Position numbers and translations under genes: made by a program. The notes under the pieces are model-generated. The model saw only the letters and a program-made list of their open reading frames with translations, ran no database searches and was not told the origin of the DNA. DNA of 44,558 nucleotides, from the NCBI GenBank assembly GCA_039801245.1, contig JBDRUF010000009.1, positions 1 through 44,558 on the forward strand, read 5' to 3'. Positions 6,567-15,786 of the stretch are shown in pieces. Position 1 is the first letter of the stretch; each line of letters begins with the position of its first letter. The stretch is from a candidate division WOR-3 bacterium. Its GTDB lineage: Bacteria; Hydrothermota; Tepidihabitantia; Tepidihabitantales; Tepidihabitantaceae.

Positions 6567-7925
6567 ATGAGCGTGAGGTATTACCTGCAGGTTTACGGCT
6601 GCCAGATGAACCTTTATGAGGCGGATTTGGTGCGTGCCATTCTGAATCAGGCTGGTTACGAAGAAACGGACAATGAGTTTGATTCCGAGGTGCTATTGAT
6701 GATGACCTGTTCGGTGCGCGCCCATGCAGAAAACCGGGCGCTGGGCAGGCTGGCGCAGTTTGTCGGTCTGAAGAAGAAAGGGCAAGCCCAGGTTGTTGGT
6801 GTTCTTGGCTGTATGGCACAAAACCTTAAGGAAAAACTTGTGGAAAAGCATCAGGCGGATATTGTTGTAGGTCCTGACCGGTATCAACTTCTGCCCGAGT
6901 TTATTGTTAGTTGTCTTAGGGGTGATGGACCCAAAATAGCGGTGGATTTTTCCAATGAGTGCTATGAAAATATCCTGCCCGAAAAAAAGGTTGGTGTTAC
7001 CGCGTTTGTCACGATAATGCGCGGTTGCAGTAACTTCTGCTCATACTGCATCGTCCCTTATGTGAAAGGACCAGAGCGCTCAAGACCGGTGGAATCAATA
7101 TTAAAAGAGGTTCACCACCTCGCAAAAATGGGGGTGAAAGAGATTACCCTCCTCGGGCAGAATGTCCTTGCCTATAATCACCGGGGGGTTGACTTTTGTG
7201 CCCTTTTGGAAAAGGTCTGCGCATTCTCGGAAATCAGGCGGGTGAGGTTTCTCACCTCCCATCCGAGGGATCTGGATGAGCGCTTGGTAAGGACAATGGC
7301 ATCCCTGCCTAAGGTCTGTCCGCAGTTGCATCTGCCATTGCAATCCGGTGCCAACCGGATATTAAATTTGATGAACCGCGGCTATACCGTTGAGGAGTAT
7401 TTGAGCAAGGTGGCGCTGGTGCGGAAATACCTCCCTGAGGTCTCCCTTACCACCGACATCATTGTCGCATTTCCCACCGAGACCGAAGAGGAGTTTGAAG
7501 CCACCCTGACCTGTCTTGAAGGGGTGCGATTTGATTATGCCTATATGTTCAGATTTTCTCCCCGACCCGGCACCAGGGCAGCGGAGATTAAGCCATTGGT
7601 TCCCTTACCGGTTGCGAGCGAACGCCTGAGCCGATTGATAGCCACTCAAACCCGGATAACAAAGGAGCTGAGTTCGGCAATGGTTGGCAGGGAATATGAA
7701 CTCCTGATAGAGGGCAAGAGCCCAAAGGGAAACGGCGCTCTGGGCAGAACGCCTCAGGGTAAGGTGGTAATCGTTGACCAAGAGGTTAATAACGGTAATC
7801 TTATAAGAGTGAAGATAACGGCTATTAGTGGCTGGACGCCAGTTGGAATACCAGTTGACAATCCAGCATTTGTCGGAGCCGCTTGCAGCCTAAAGATTAA
7901 CCCTGTCTTGCAACGAGGAGGTTGA
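6567..7925 (+). CDS. miaB: tRNA-2-methylthio-N6-dimethylallyladenosine synthase MiaB
   Basis: A 452-residue radical-SAM methylthiotransferase that adds the 2-methylthio group to i6A37 of tRNA, using two iron-sulphur clusters. The N-terminal UPF0004 domain shows its three cluster cysteines C12 (YGCQMN), C48 (MTCSVR) and C82 (LGCMAQ). The radical SAM triad is C154, C158, C161 in RGCSNFCSYCIVPY. A C-terminal TRAM domain covers about residues 378-450. GCQMN and the CIVPYVKGPERSR segment favour MiaB over MtaB or RimO. It heads a plus-strand operon; its stop overlaps the ribosome-binding region of lapA. Confidence 0.93.
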   Translation: MSVRYYLQVYGCQMNLYEADLVRAILNQAGYEETDNEFDSEVLLMMTCSVRAHAENRALGRLAQFVGLKKKGQAQVVGVLGCMAQNLKEKLVEKHQADIVVGPDRYQLLPEFIVSCLRGDGPKIAVDFSNECYENILPEKKVGVTAFVTIMRGCSNFCSYCIVPYVKGPERSRPVESILKEVHHLAKMGVKEITLLGQNVLAYNHRGVDFCALLEKVCAFSEIRRVRFLTSHPRDLDERLVRTMASLPKVCPQLHLPLQSGANRILNLMNRGYTVEEYLSKVALVRKYLPEVSLTTDIIVAFPTETEEEFEATLTCLEGVRFDYAYMFRFSPRPGTRAAEIKPLVPLPVASERLSRLIATQTRITKELSSAMVGREYELLIEGKSPKGNGALGRTPQGKVVIVDQEVNNGNLIRVKITAISGWTPVGIPVDNPAFVGAACSLKINPVLQRGG

Positions 7926-7928
7926 AAA

Positions 7929-8267
7929 ATGGTGACATTAAGGATAATTCTGATCCTGCTGGCATTTGTGATTCTCTTCATCCTGGGTTGGCAGAACCAG
8001 TGTCCTGTCAGTGAGGTTAGGGTGTTCTTTCGCACCTTTTACGATGTGCCGATTGCCCTGGTTATGCTTTACTCCTTTGCATTTGGTGGCCTCTGCGTGG
8101 GGATTTTCACCATCATCTCCGAAATCAGGTTGCGAGCCCGGTTGCGCCGGCAACGGCATGAGATTGACGCCCTTACCGAAGAGTTGCGTGCCCTGCGAAA
8201 TGCTCCCTTAAGTGTAATTGCAGAAACAGAAAAAAACGAACCGGCTCAAGAAAAGGAAGAGGATTAA
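7929..8267 (+). CDS. lapA: LapA-domain (DUF1049) inner-membrane protein
   Basis: 112 residues with two membrane segments (about 5-22 and 40-62). A basic stretch RLRARLRRQRHE then leads into a short coiled coil and an acidic tail. This is the LapA/YciS (DUF1049) layout. The gene ends directly at the ATG of the LapB homologue, the same pairing as yciS-yciM in E. coli. There the pair participates in lipopolysaccharide assembly and turnover of LpxC; that role here is inferred from family and synteny. GAGGAGG lies 8 bases before the start. Confidence 0.85.
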   Translation: MVTLRIILILLAFVILFILGWQNQCPVSEVRVFFRTFYDVPIALVMLYSFAFGGLCVGIFTIISEIRLRARLRRQRHEIDALTEELRALRNAPLSVIAETEKNEPAQEKEED

Positions 8268-9371
8268 ATGTATCCCCTGATTATTGTCATCCTTGCTTTA
8301 TTAATTGTTGCCCTTTATCCGGTTGTTCGCGACTTCCTCCGGCAACGTAAGAAGACCTTACCCAATTATGTTGAAGGTCTCCAACTATTGCTTGACGGCG
8401 AGGTCGAGAGGGCAAAAATAAAATTAAAGGCAGCGGTGGAGGAGGACACCGGCAATGTTGACGCCTATGTGAGGCTGGGCAACATCTTTCTTGACCAGGG
8501 GGATTTTGAGCGAGCATTGCAGATTCACGAAAGCCTAGCGCTCCGGCGCAATCTTAAAAGGGAGGAGGAGTTAAAGGTATACCGAGCGCTGGTTCGTGAC
8601 TACTTAAAGACCAACCGCCGGGTAAAAGCCATACCCCTCTTGGAGGAAATCGTTCGGGCTGACCGCTCTGACCTTAACAGTATTGAAAATCTTCTTGAAC
8701 TGTATATTGAAAACGACTCCTGGGAAAAGGCAGAAAACCTCCTCAAAGAATGCGGACGGATTCGTTCTCCCCGCGTCGCCAGGCTCTATGCCCAATTTGG
8801 TTATGCCTTTGGGAAGGTAAACCCCCAAAAAGGCATCCAGTGGCTTGAAGAGGCGTTGCGGATAAATCCGAAATCGGGGCTTGCCCATATTTACCTCGGT
8901 GACCTCCAACTCGCCCAGGGGGAAACAGAGGTGGCTATCAAGACTTGGACAAAAATGTTAGACATCGCCCCGGAGAAGAACCGCTTTGTGCGCGAGCGGC
9001 TTGAACGTGCCTATTATGAACTTGGTCGTTATGAGGATGTGGCACAACTCTACCGTCGGTTGTTGCACCGGGTGCCGCATGATACCAGCCTGGCTGTTGC
9101 CCTCGCCGAAATCTATGCCAAAAAGGAGGACCTGGCAGCAGCGATTCACCTTTTGGAGCACTCAGGTAAAAACCAAGATGCAAAAATCGGCATCGCCCTG
9201 GCAGAACTATATCTGCGTCAAGGTAATTTAACCGAGGCGAAAGAACATCTTGACATAGCGGTGCGAGAATTAACCGCCGGGATTAGCGACTGTTGCGGCT
9301 GTGGCAAAAAACTGTCACAAGCTGATTTTCAGTGTCCCGAGTGTCACACCTGGCAGGAAGATTTAGATTAA
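8268..9371 (+). CDS. lapB: LapB/YciM-like TPR protein with C-terminal rubredoxin-type zinc domain
   Basis: 367 residues. An N-terminal membrane anchor (about 3-20) is followed by at least six to eight TPR units (for example AYVRLGNIFLDQGDFERAL and AHIYLGDLQLAQGETEVAI). The end carries CGCGKKL and CPECHTW, a CxxC...CxxC rubredoxin-like module. Anchor, TPR array and C-terminal metal module in this order are the LapB (YciM) architecture. LapB docks FtsH to LpxC in Enterobacteria, so an LPS-type outer membrane is suggested. Stop and start with lapA are adjacent, so the two are coupled. Confidence 0.88.
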   Translation: MYPLIIVILALLIVALYPVVRDFLRQRKKTLPNYVEGLQLLLDGEVERAKIKLKAAVEEDTGNVDAYVRLGNIFLDQGDFERALQIHESLALRRNLKREEELKVYRALVRDYLKTNRRVKAIPLLEEIVRADRSDLNSIENLLELYIENDSWEKAENLLKECGRIRSPRVARLYAQFGYAFGKVNPQKGIQWLEEALRINPKSGLAHIYLGDLQLAQGETEVAIKTWTKMLDIAPEKNRFVRERLERAYYELGRYEDVAQLYRRLLHRVPHDTSLAVALAEIYAKKEDLAAAIHLLEHSGKNQDAKIGIALAELYLRQGNLTEAKEHLDIAVRELTAGISDCCGCGKKLSQADFQCPECHTWQEDLD

Positions 9372-9397
9372 GTGCTTAAATTGCATCCCGAGCTTTT

Positions 9398-11977
9398 GTG
9401 GCAGAAAGGCTGACACCTCTCCTTGCCCAGTACCGAAGGATAAAGGAGCGCTACCCGGAAACCCTGTTGCTTTTCCGAGTAGGTGATTTTTATGAGATGT
9501 TTTATGAGGATGCTGAGATTGGTGCCCGCGCCCTGAACCTTACCCTAACCTCAAGACCCCATGGTCCTAATATCCGTGTGCCGTTGGCGGGAATTCCTGT
9601 CAAGGCGCTGGACAGTTATATTGCCCGGCTCGTTGCTCAGGGTTTCAAGATTGCCATCTGCGACCAGTTAGAGGAACCAAACCGTAATAAACCGGTTGTC
9701 CATCGTGATGTGGTTGAGGTCATCACACCGGGGACCATTACGCGTACCCCGCTTTTAGATGAACAGCGGAACAACTATCTTATGGCGCTATCACCTGCAG
9801 GCGAAATTTGGGGATTGGCCTTTGCCGACCTGACAACAGGTGAGTTTGTTGTAGGAGAAATTAAATCGGCAAACATTGTTGAGGAGATAGCCAAAATCGG
9901 ACCTGCGGAAATCCTCATTCCTCAGAACTGGAGTGATAAATTGCCCATTGAATACCAAAACCGCATCACCCGTCTCGATGACTATTATTTTACCGAAGAG
10001 TTCGCTTTTGATAAACTCACCTCCCATTTAGGTGTAATGAACCTGGACGGTTTTGGTATTGGGGAATTCACCGAAGGGATTTGTGCGGCCGGTGCAATTC
10101 TCCATTACCTTGAACATACGCAGCGGAGCGCGCTTCCCCATCTTCGTCGTGTTACACCATATATACTCAGTGAATATCTATTAATTGACCGGATATCCCG
10201 GCGCAACCTCGAACTGATTGAAAGCCTCCATCCTGAGGAAAACCGGCGCGAACCCTCAAAAACATTGTTAGGGGTCCTCGACCGAACAAAAACCCCGGGG
10301 GGTGCAAGGTTATTGCGACGCTGGCTTCTTGCCCCCCTCCTCTCGGTAAAAAAGATTAACCAGCGCTTAGATGCTGTTGCTGAACTCAAAGAAAATGTTG
10401 CTTCACTTTCAGAACTGCAAGACCTATTGGGTAAAATTGGGGATATAGAACGGATTGTTTCTCGGATCGCCTTAGAGCGGGCAAATGCGCGGGATTTGAT
10501 AGCGTTACGTAACTGGCTGAAGGTTATACCAGAAATTAAAAAACTCCTCTCTGGATTCCGGGCTGAAAGACTAATGTATATTTACAACTCCCTCCAGGAC
10601 TTTGGAGCCGTTGTGGATGACATCGATCGAGTCCTTGTGGATGACCCGCCCGGTGCCATAACCGAAGGCGGGCTAATCCGCCCAGGTTATAATCAAGAAC
10701 TGGATGAGTTACGTGCCATTGCCGGCAATGCCAAGGAGTTTATCGCCGGCATTCAAGAAACCGAACGCCAGCGCACCGGCATACCCAATTTGCGTATCGG
10801 GTATAATTCAGTATTCGGCTATTACATTGAAGTAACCAAATCCTATCTATCACTTGTTCCCAAAAACTACATCCGAAAACAGACCATAGCTAACGGTGAA
10901 AGGTTTATTACCCCGGAACTTAAGGAATACGAAGCCAAGGTATTAAATGCTGAGGAGAGAATCAAGGCGCTCGAATATGAACTTTTCACCCAATTGCGCC
11001 GCCGAATTGCTCCTTCTACCGATAAAATCTTTGAAGCGGCTCTTCTCATTGCCGAAATTGATGTTTTTGCCGCTCTTGCCGCCGTTGCCAACGAACGAAA
11101 TTACACCCGCCCCATTGTGGATGAGTCCAGTAGTATCGAAATCAGGTCTGGCAGACATCCGGTTGTAGAGGCACTAAGTAAGGAACCGTTCATACCTAAC
11201 GACACAATTATTGATAGTGCCAAAGAGCAAATTCTTATTATTACCGGTCCCAATATGGCGGGTAAGTCAACCTATCTTCGGCAAGTGGCGCTGATTGTGA
11301 TAATGGCACAGATGGGGTCATTTGTGCCTGCCGCTTATGCCCGTATCGGTATTGTTGATAAAATCTTCACCCGGATTGGCGCCTCAGACGATGTTGCCCG
11401 AGGTGTTTCCACATTCCTTGCTGAGATGATTGAAACCGCCAATATTTTAAATAACGCCACCTCCCGCAGCCTGGTGGTACTTGATGAGGTCGGACGGGGA
11501 ACTGCCACCAACGACGGTCTGGCAATTGCATGGGCCACGGTTGAACACCTCCATGGCAATGAGAAGTTTTCTCCGAGGACAATCTTTGCCACCCATTACC
11601 ATGAACTCACCGATATTGCTAAACTCCTCCCCCGTGTTAAAAATTATAGTTTCCTTGTACGGGAAAGAGGTGATGAAGTACTTTTCCTCCGCAAAATCAA
11701 ACCCGGACCTGCCGATAAAAGTTATGGTATCGCAGTTGCCAAACTCGCTGGACTTCCCGAATCGGTCATCAATCGAGCGAGGGAAATGCTCATCCATTTT
11801 ACAGAACAAACAGAAATCAACCTCAAACGATTTAATTTACCTGCGGAAACTCTGTTTGCGAGCGACCACTCTATCCATCCTGTAATTGAACGATTGCGGA
11901 GTTTAAATATAAACGAACTCACTCCTCTCGCAGCGTTGAGTTTACTTGCCGAACTGCAGAGACTTGCCCGAGAGTGA
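9398..11977 (+). CDS. mutS: DNA mismatch repair protein MutS
   Basis: 859 residues, the normal MutS1 length. Mismatch-recognition domain I has the F-x-E element in GDFYEMFYEDA. The ATPase domain has Walker A GPNMAGKST (617-625), the LDEVGRGTATNDG Walker B/signature region near 692-704, and the ATHYHEL H-loop. Recognises base mismatches and small loops. The start is GTG at 9398; no strong ribosome-binding site is visible, but it lies only 26 bases after lapB, in the same transcription unit. No mutL is in the window. Confidence 0.95.
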   Translation: MAERLTPLLAQYRRIKERYPETLLLFRVGDFYEMFYEDAEIGARALNLTLTSRPHGPNIRVPLAGIPVKALDSYIARLVAQGFKIAICDQLEEPNRNKPVVHRDVVEVITPGTITRTPLLDEQRNNYLMALSPAGEIWGLAFADLTTGEFVVGEIKSANIVEEIAKIGPAEILIPQNWSDKLPIEYQNRITRLDDYYFTEEFAFDKLTSHLGVMNLDGFGIGEFTEGICAAGAILHYLEHTQRSALPHLRRVTPYILSEYLLIDRISRRNLELIESLHPEENRREPSKTLLGVLDRTKTPGGARLLRRWLLAPLLSVKKINQRLDAVAELKENVASLSELQDLLGKIGDIERIVSRIALERANARDLIALRNWLKVIPEIKKLLSGFRAERLMYIYNSLQDFGAVVDDIDRVLVDDPPGAITEGGLIRPGYNQELDELRAIAGNAKEFIAGIQETERQRTGIPNLRIGYNSVFGYYIEVTKSYLSLVPKNYIRKQTIANGERFITPELKEYEAKVLNAEERIKALEYELFTQLRRRIAPSTDKIFEAALLIAEIDVFAALAAVANERNYTRPIVDESSSIEIRSGRHPVVEALSKEPFIPNDTIIDSAKEQILIITGPNMAGKSTYLRQVALIVIMAQMGSFVPAAYARIGIVDKIFTRIGASDDVARGVSTFLAEMIETANILNNATSRSLVVLDEVGRGTATNDGLAIAWATVEHLHGNEKFSPRTIFATHYHELTDIAKLLPRVKNYSFLVRERGDEVLFLRKIKPGPADKSYGIAVAKLAGLPESVINRAREMLIHFTEQTEINLKRFNLPAETLFASDHSIHPVIERLRSLNINELTPLAALSLLAELQRLARE

Positions 11978-11984
11978 CAATAAA

Positions 11985-12012
11985 TTGACTTTTACCATTT
12001 TCCTCCTATATT
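11985..12012 (+). promoter_or_regulatory. Promoter of the ugd-uxs-...-holB operon
   Basis: TTGACT (11985-11990), 16-base spacer, TATATT (12007-12012), then 6 bases to the ATG at 12019. The predicted transcription start coincides with the start codon, so the ugd message is probably leaderless. Confidence 0.7.
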
Positions 12013-12018
12013 AGCACT

Positions 12019-13308
12019 ATGCACATTGCGGTAATCGGAACAGGCTATGTTGGTTTAACATCTGGCGCCTGCCTTGCCAAAATTGGGCACAGGGTTATCT
12101 GCGTGGATAATGATGAAGAGAAAATCACTGTGCTAAACCGTGGCGGTATTCCAATTTATGAACCTGGACTTAGGGAGGTTATCGACGAGGCTGTCCGGGC
12201 AAACCGGCTTTCTTTTACCACCAACATCTCCCAGGCGGTTAAGGAAAGCGAGGTCTGCTTCATTTGCGTGGGCACGCCCCCTCTCGAAAGCGGAGAACCT
12301 GATTTGACTTATGTTGAGAGTGTTGCCCGGGATATTGCCTTTAGCATGGACGGATATCGTCTGATTGTAGAGAAGTCTACCGTGCCTGTCCAGACGGGAA
12401 AATGGGTCAGAAAGACGATCGAACGCTACAACCGTAAACAAATTCCCTTTGATGTCGCCTCCAACCCCGAGTTTTTGCGAGAGGGTTCAGCGGTGCGAGA
12501 TTTTTTAGAGCCTGACCGCATTGTCATTGGGGTGGAAACCGAACGGGCACGAGATTTGCTCCTTGAAATTTATAAGCCCATTAAAGCCCCCGTGCTTGTG
12601 ACCGATATCGAATCCGCAGAACTGATCAAACATTGTTCTAATGCCTTTCTGGCAATGAAAATATCTTTTATCAATGCTGTCGCAATAATCTGCGAGGCCG
12701 CAGGTGCTGATGTTATGAAAGTAGCTGATGGAATGGGTATGGATAAAAGAATCGGCAGGGCCTTTCTTGATGCTGGTGTGGGGTACGGCGGTTTCTGTTT
12801 TCCCAAGGATTTACGGGCATTTATTCGGATTGCTGAGGAATTGGGTTATGATTTTAAGTTGCTGCGAGAGGTGGAAAGAATTAACGAAGAGACAAAACAG
12901 CGCTTTGTCAAAAAGATTCGCCAAGTACTGTGGAATTTGCGTGATAAGAATATCGGCATTTTAGGTCTGGCATTCAAACCAAATACCGATGATATGCGTC
13001 TTGCCCCATCCATTGATATCATTAGAGCGTTGCTCTTAGAAGGGGCGAAGGTTCGTGCCTATGACCCCCACGCAATGGAGAATGCCCGAAAAATCCTTCC
13101 CGATATCATTTACTGTCAAAGAGCTGAAGATGTTGCCCAAGACGCAGACCTGTTAGCAATCGTAACAGAATGGGATGAGTTCAAACACCTTGACCTCATC
13201 CGCATTAAAGAAAAAATGCGTCTGCCCATCATCTGCGACGGTAGAAACATATTCGAAAGATCAAGGCTCGAACGGTTGGGGTTTACCTATATTGGCGTTG
13301 GTAGATGA
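12019..13308 (+). CDS. ugd: UDP-glucose 6-dehydrogenase
   Basis: 429 residues. Oxidises UDP-glucose to UDP-glucuronate with two NAD+. N-terminal Rossmann motif GTGYVGLTSG (residues 7-16); central GTPPLESGEPDLTYV and KSTVPVQTG segments; catalytic cysteine C260 in GGFCFPKDL; C-terminal GLAFKPNTDDMRLAPS. It is the first gene of a sugar-nucleotide unit, and its stop overlaps the uxs start (ATGA), so the UDP-glucuronate made here is likely passed to the next enzyme. Confidence 0.94.
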   Translation: MHIAVIGTGYVGLTSGACLAKIGHRVICVDNDEEKITVLNRGGIPIYEPGLREVIDEAVRANRLSFTTNISQAVKESEVCFICVGTPPLESGEPDLTYVESVARDIAFSMDGYRLIVEKSTVPVQTGKWVRKTIERYNRKQIPFDVASNPEFLREGSAVRDFLEPDRIVIGVETERARDLLLEIYKPIKAPVLVTDIESAELIKHCSNAFLAMKISFINAVAIICEAAGADVMKVADGMGMDKRIGRAFLDAGVGYGGFCFPKDLRAFIRIAEELGYDFKLLREVERINEETKQRFVKKIRQVLWNLRDKNIGILGLAFKPNTDDMRLAPSIDIIRALLLEGAKVRAYDPHAMENARKILPDIIYCQRAEDVAQDADLLAIVTEWDEFKHLDLIRIKEKMRLPIICDGRNIFERSRLERLGFTYIGVGR

Positions 13309-14288
13309 AAACCAGAAAACTGCGTGTGGCTATTGTCGCGGGGGGAGCGGGATTCATCGGTTCTCATCTCTGTGAGAAACTACTGAAAAAGCAATGGAAT
13401 GTAGTTTGTGTCGATAACCTTATTACTGGCAGAATGGAAAATATCCTTCATTTACAGAAAAACCCCAGATTCAGGTTTATTAAAATGGATATCAGTGACC
13501 AATTAATCTTAGAACCTCAGTGCTTACCTCGGGCGGATGTCATCTTTAATCTTGCCTCCCCTGCTTCACCAAAGGATTATAGGGCTCTCCCTATAGAAAC
13601 CCTTATGGCTGGGGCACAAGGAACTAAAAATCTTCTTGAAATAAGTATGAGAAATCAGGCGATATTCGTTCATGCCTCTACTTCAGAGGTTTATGGTAAC
13701 CCCACCAAACATCCTCAACAGGAGAGCTACTGGGGGAATGTTAACCCCATCGGAGAGCGTTCGGTATACGACGAGGCGAAAAGATTCGCCGAAGCCTTAA
13801 TTATGGCATATCACCGCAAATTTAATCTGGAGGTTCGTATCGCCAGGATCTTTAACACCTATGGACCAAGGATGAAACTTGATGACGGTAGAGTTGTCCC
13901 TACCTTGATTTACCAGGCGCTCACAGGGAAACCTTTGACGATATTCGGCAGCGGTCGGCAAACCCGTAGCCTCTGCTACATAAGAGATATGATAGTGGCT
14001 CTTTACAGATTAATTAAATGCCGAGACCCTTATCCTATTAACCTTGGAAATCCTGAGGAGTTTACCATTCTCCAGATTGCCCGTTTGGTCAAAAAACTAA
14101 CAAAGTCAAATAGTCCTCTTATATTCCAACCTCTCCCTCCCGACGACCCTAATCGCCGGAGACCCGACATCACCCGTGCACAAAAACTTCTCCACTGGCG
14201 TCCCGTGGTTAATTTAGAAAGAGGGTTAGAACTCACGATAAGATGGTTTCGCGAGAATGAGTTAAAATGGAATCAATGGAAAAATTAG
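13305..14288 (+). CDS. uxs: UDP-glucuronate decarboxylase (UDP-xylose synthase)
   Basis: 327-residue extended SDR enzyme. The NAD motif GGAGFIGSHL lies near residues 13-22 (Ala replaces the usual Thr before the first Gly). The signature NLASPASPKDYRALPIETL and a YWGNVNPIG-x-RS-x-YDEAKR block separate UXS from other epimerases; the catalytic Tyr-x3-Lys is in YDEAK. Converts UDP-glucuronate to UDP-xylose. Directly follows ugd, completing UDP-glucose to UDP-xylose. A UDP-glucuronate 4-epimerase is less likely given the YWGNVNPIG block. Confidence 0.88.
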   Translation: MKTRKLRVAIVAGGAGFIGSHLCEKLLKKQWNVVCVDNLITGRMENILHLQKNPRFRFIKMDISDQLILEPQCLPRADVIFNLASPASPKDYRALPIETLMAGAQGTKNLLEISMRNQAIFVHASTSEVYGNPTKHPQQESYWGNVNPIGERSVYDEAKRFAEALIMAYHRKFNLEVRIARIFNTYGPRMKLDDGRVVPTLIYQALTGKPLTIFGSGRQTRSLCYIRDMIVALYRLIKCRDPYPINLGNPEEFTILQIARLVKKLTKSNSPLIFQPLPPDDPNRRRPDITRAQKLLHWRPVVNLERGLELTIRWFRENELKWNQWKN

Positions 14289-15142
14289 GGATAGGAATAG
14301 TCGGTGTGGGTTTGTGGGGTAGAAATTATGTAAGAACTCTTGCGGAATCTAATGCTTGTCAAATCTTTGTCGCTGATGTTGCTGAGAAAAACTTAAAGGG
14401 GCTTCAGGACGTGCGAGTAGTTTCATTTCCGGAACTCCTTGCGCACGACGGCATTAAAGCCTTAATCATTGCTACCCCAGACAACACCCATTTTCCCTTA
14501 GCAGTTCAAGCACTTGAAGCCGGAAAGGATGTTCTCGTAGAAAAACCTATGGCGCTCTCTGTTGAAGAAGCGGAAGAAATGCTACTCCTTGCCCAACGCC
14601 GGAAAAGAATTATTGCTATTGCTCATACCCCGATTTATTCCTGTTCTTTTGACCTTCTAAAATCTCAAATCGAAGGGATAGCGAAAAAGGATATTATAAG
14701 AATTGAAGCGGTTAGAACCTCCCAAGGCAGAAATAATGGTAGTGATGTTCTCTGGGACCTTGCCTGCCATGACTTGGCAATGGCGATATCCTTGTTTGGC
14801 CTTCCTAAGAAGGCAAAAACCATTAGACGCGAACACCATACCTGCCAATATAAAATGATTTTTAATAATGATATTGAATTTATTGGCATTGCCTCGTGGT
14901 CCGACCCTCCGTTCCACCGGGAATTTAAGGTTTATACGAGAGAAAGGGTTTATCAATTTCAAGAGCCTATTGGAGCGAAGGGATTGAAGTCCAACTTACC
15001 CCTTAGTCGGATGTGCTCTGACTTTATTCGCTGTTCTTATACTCGGGCAAGACCCTTGAGCGACGGGGTATTAGGTTTGAATGTAATTAGGTGTCTCACC
15101 CTTCTTTCCCAAGAGGGTGACGAGGTTAAATGCTCTCAGTAA
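14267..15142 (+). CDS. Gfo/Idh/MocA-family NAD(P)-dependent oxidoreductase
   Basis: 291 residues with a Rossmann start GIGIVGVGLWGRNYV and the family signature ATPDNTHFPLAVQALEAGKD followed by VEKPMAL. A DLACHDLAMA motif takes the place of the usual active-site Asp-x3-His. Somewhat shorter than the typical 330-350. Probably oxidises or reduces a sugar nucleotide in the same surface-sugar pathway as ugd and uxs; the exact substrate is unknown. It overlaps uxs by 22 bases if ATG 14267 is used; ATG 14276 is an equally good start (MEKLGIGIVG). Neither has a clear ribosome-binding site. Confidence 0.83.
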   Translation: MESMEKLGIGIVGVGLWGRNYVRTLAESNACQIFVADVAEKNLKGLQDVRVVSFPELLAHDGIKALIIATPDNTHFPLAVQALEAGKDVLVEKPMALSVEEAEEMLLLAQRRKRIIAIAHTPIYSCSFDLLKSQIEGIAKKDIIRIEAVRTSQGRNNGSDVLWDLACHDLAMAISLFGLPKKAKTIRREHHTCQYKMIFNNDIEFIGIASWSDPPFHREFKVYTRERVYQFQEPIGAKGLKSNLPLSRMCSDFIRCSYTRARPLSDGVLGLNVIRCLTLLSQEGDEVKCSQ

Positions 15143-15786
15143 TAATCCCGGTTTACAACGAGGAGAACTCGGTCTTGGAAATAATCGAACAGGTGAAATC
15201 GGTTCCGATACAGAAAGAAATTGTGGTCGTTGATGATGGTTCCTCGGACAAAACAGTAACATTGTTGCGAGATGTCACCGGTATCAAACTCTTCATCCAT
15301 AACTATAATCAGGGCAAAGGTGCCGCAATCCGTACTGCACTTCCCCATGCCTCAGGTGATATCATCTTAATCCAAGACGCCGACCTTGAATACGATCCCT
15401 CAGATTATCCCAAATTGGTTGCGCCTTTCAAAGACCTAAAGGTTATAGCAGTATATGGTTCCAGATTCAAAGGAAAAGGTAGGTTCCTTTTTCTCAGCCG
15501 GTTGGCTAATATCTTTCTTACCTTTATAACAAACGCCCTGTTCGGTGGTAAACTTACAGATATGGAGACCTGTTACAAATTAATCAGAAAAGAAGCGGCT
15601 GTAAAACTTAATCTCCAAGCGAAGCGATTTGAAATTGAACCGGAAATCACTGCCAAACTCCTCCGCCAACACTACCGGATTGTTGAAGTGCCAATAAAAT
15701 ATCACGGGAGAAGCCGAGGAAAAAAAATCGGCTGGCGAGATGGTTTAATTGCCTGTTGGACACTTTTAAAGGTTTATGTCAGTTGA
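15130..15786 (+). CDS. Family 2 glycosyltransferase, dolichol/polyprenyl-phosphate mannose synthase-like
   Basis: 218 residues without C-terminal membrane segments. N-terminal SVIIPVYNEENSVLEII, VVDDGSSDKT (nucleotide-binding DxD region), QGKGAAIRTALPHASGD, then IQDADLEYDPSDYPKL with the catalytic-site aspartates. This profile is GT2 of the DPM1-like group, which moves a sugar onto polyprenyl phosphate at the membrane. The gene overlaps the Gfo/Idh gene by 13 bases and ftsE by 11 bases. It links the sugar genes to the division genes in one transcript. Confidence 0.88.
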   Translation: MLSVIIPVYNEENSVLEIIEQVKSVPIQKEIVVVDDGSSDKTVTLLRDVTGIKLFIHNYNQGKGAAIRTALPHASGDIILIQDADLEYDPSDYPKLVAPFKDLKVIAVYGSRFKGKGRFLFLSRLANIFLTFITNALFGGKLTDMETCYKLIRKEAAVKLNLQAKRFEIEPEITAKLLRQHYRIVEVPIKYHGRSRGKKIGWRDGLIACWTLLKVYVS

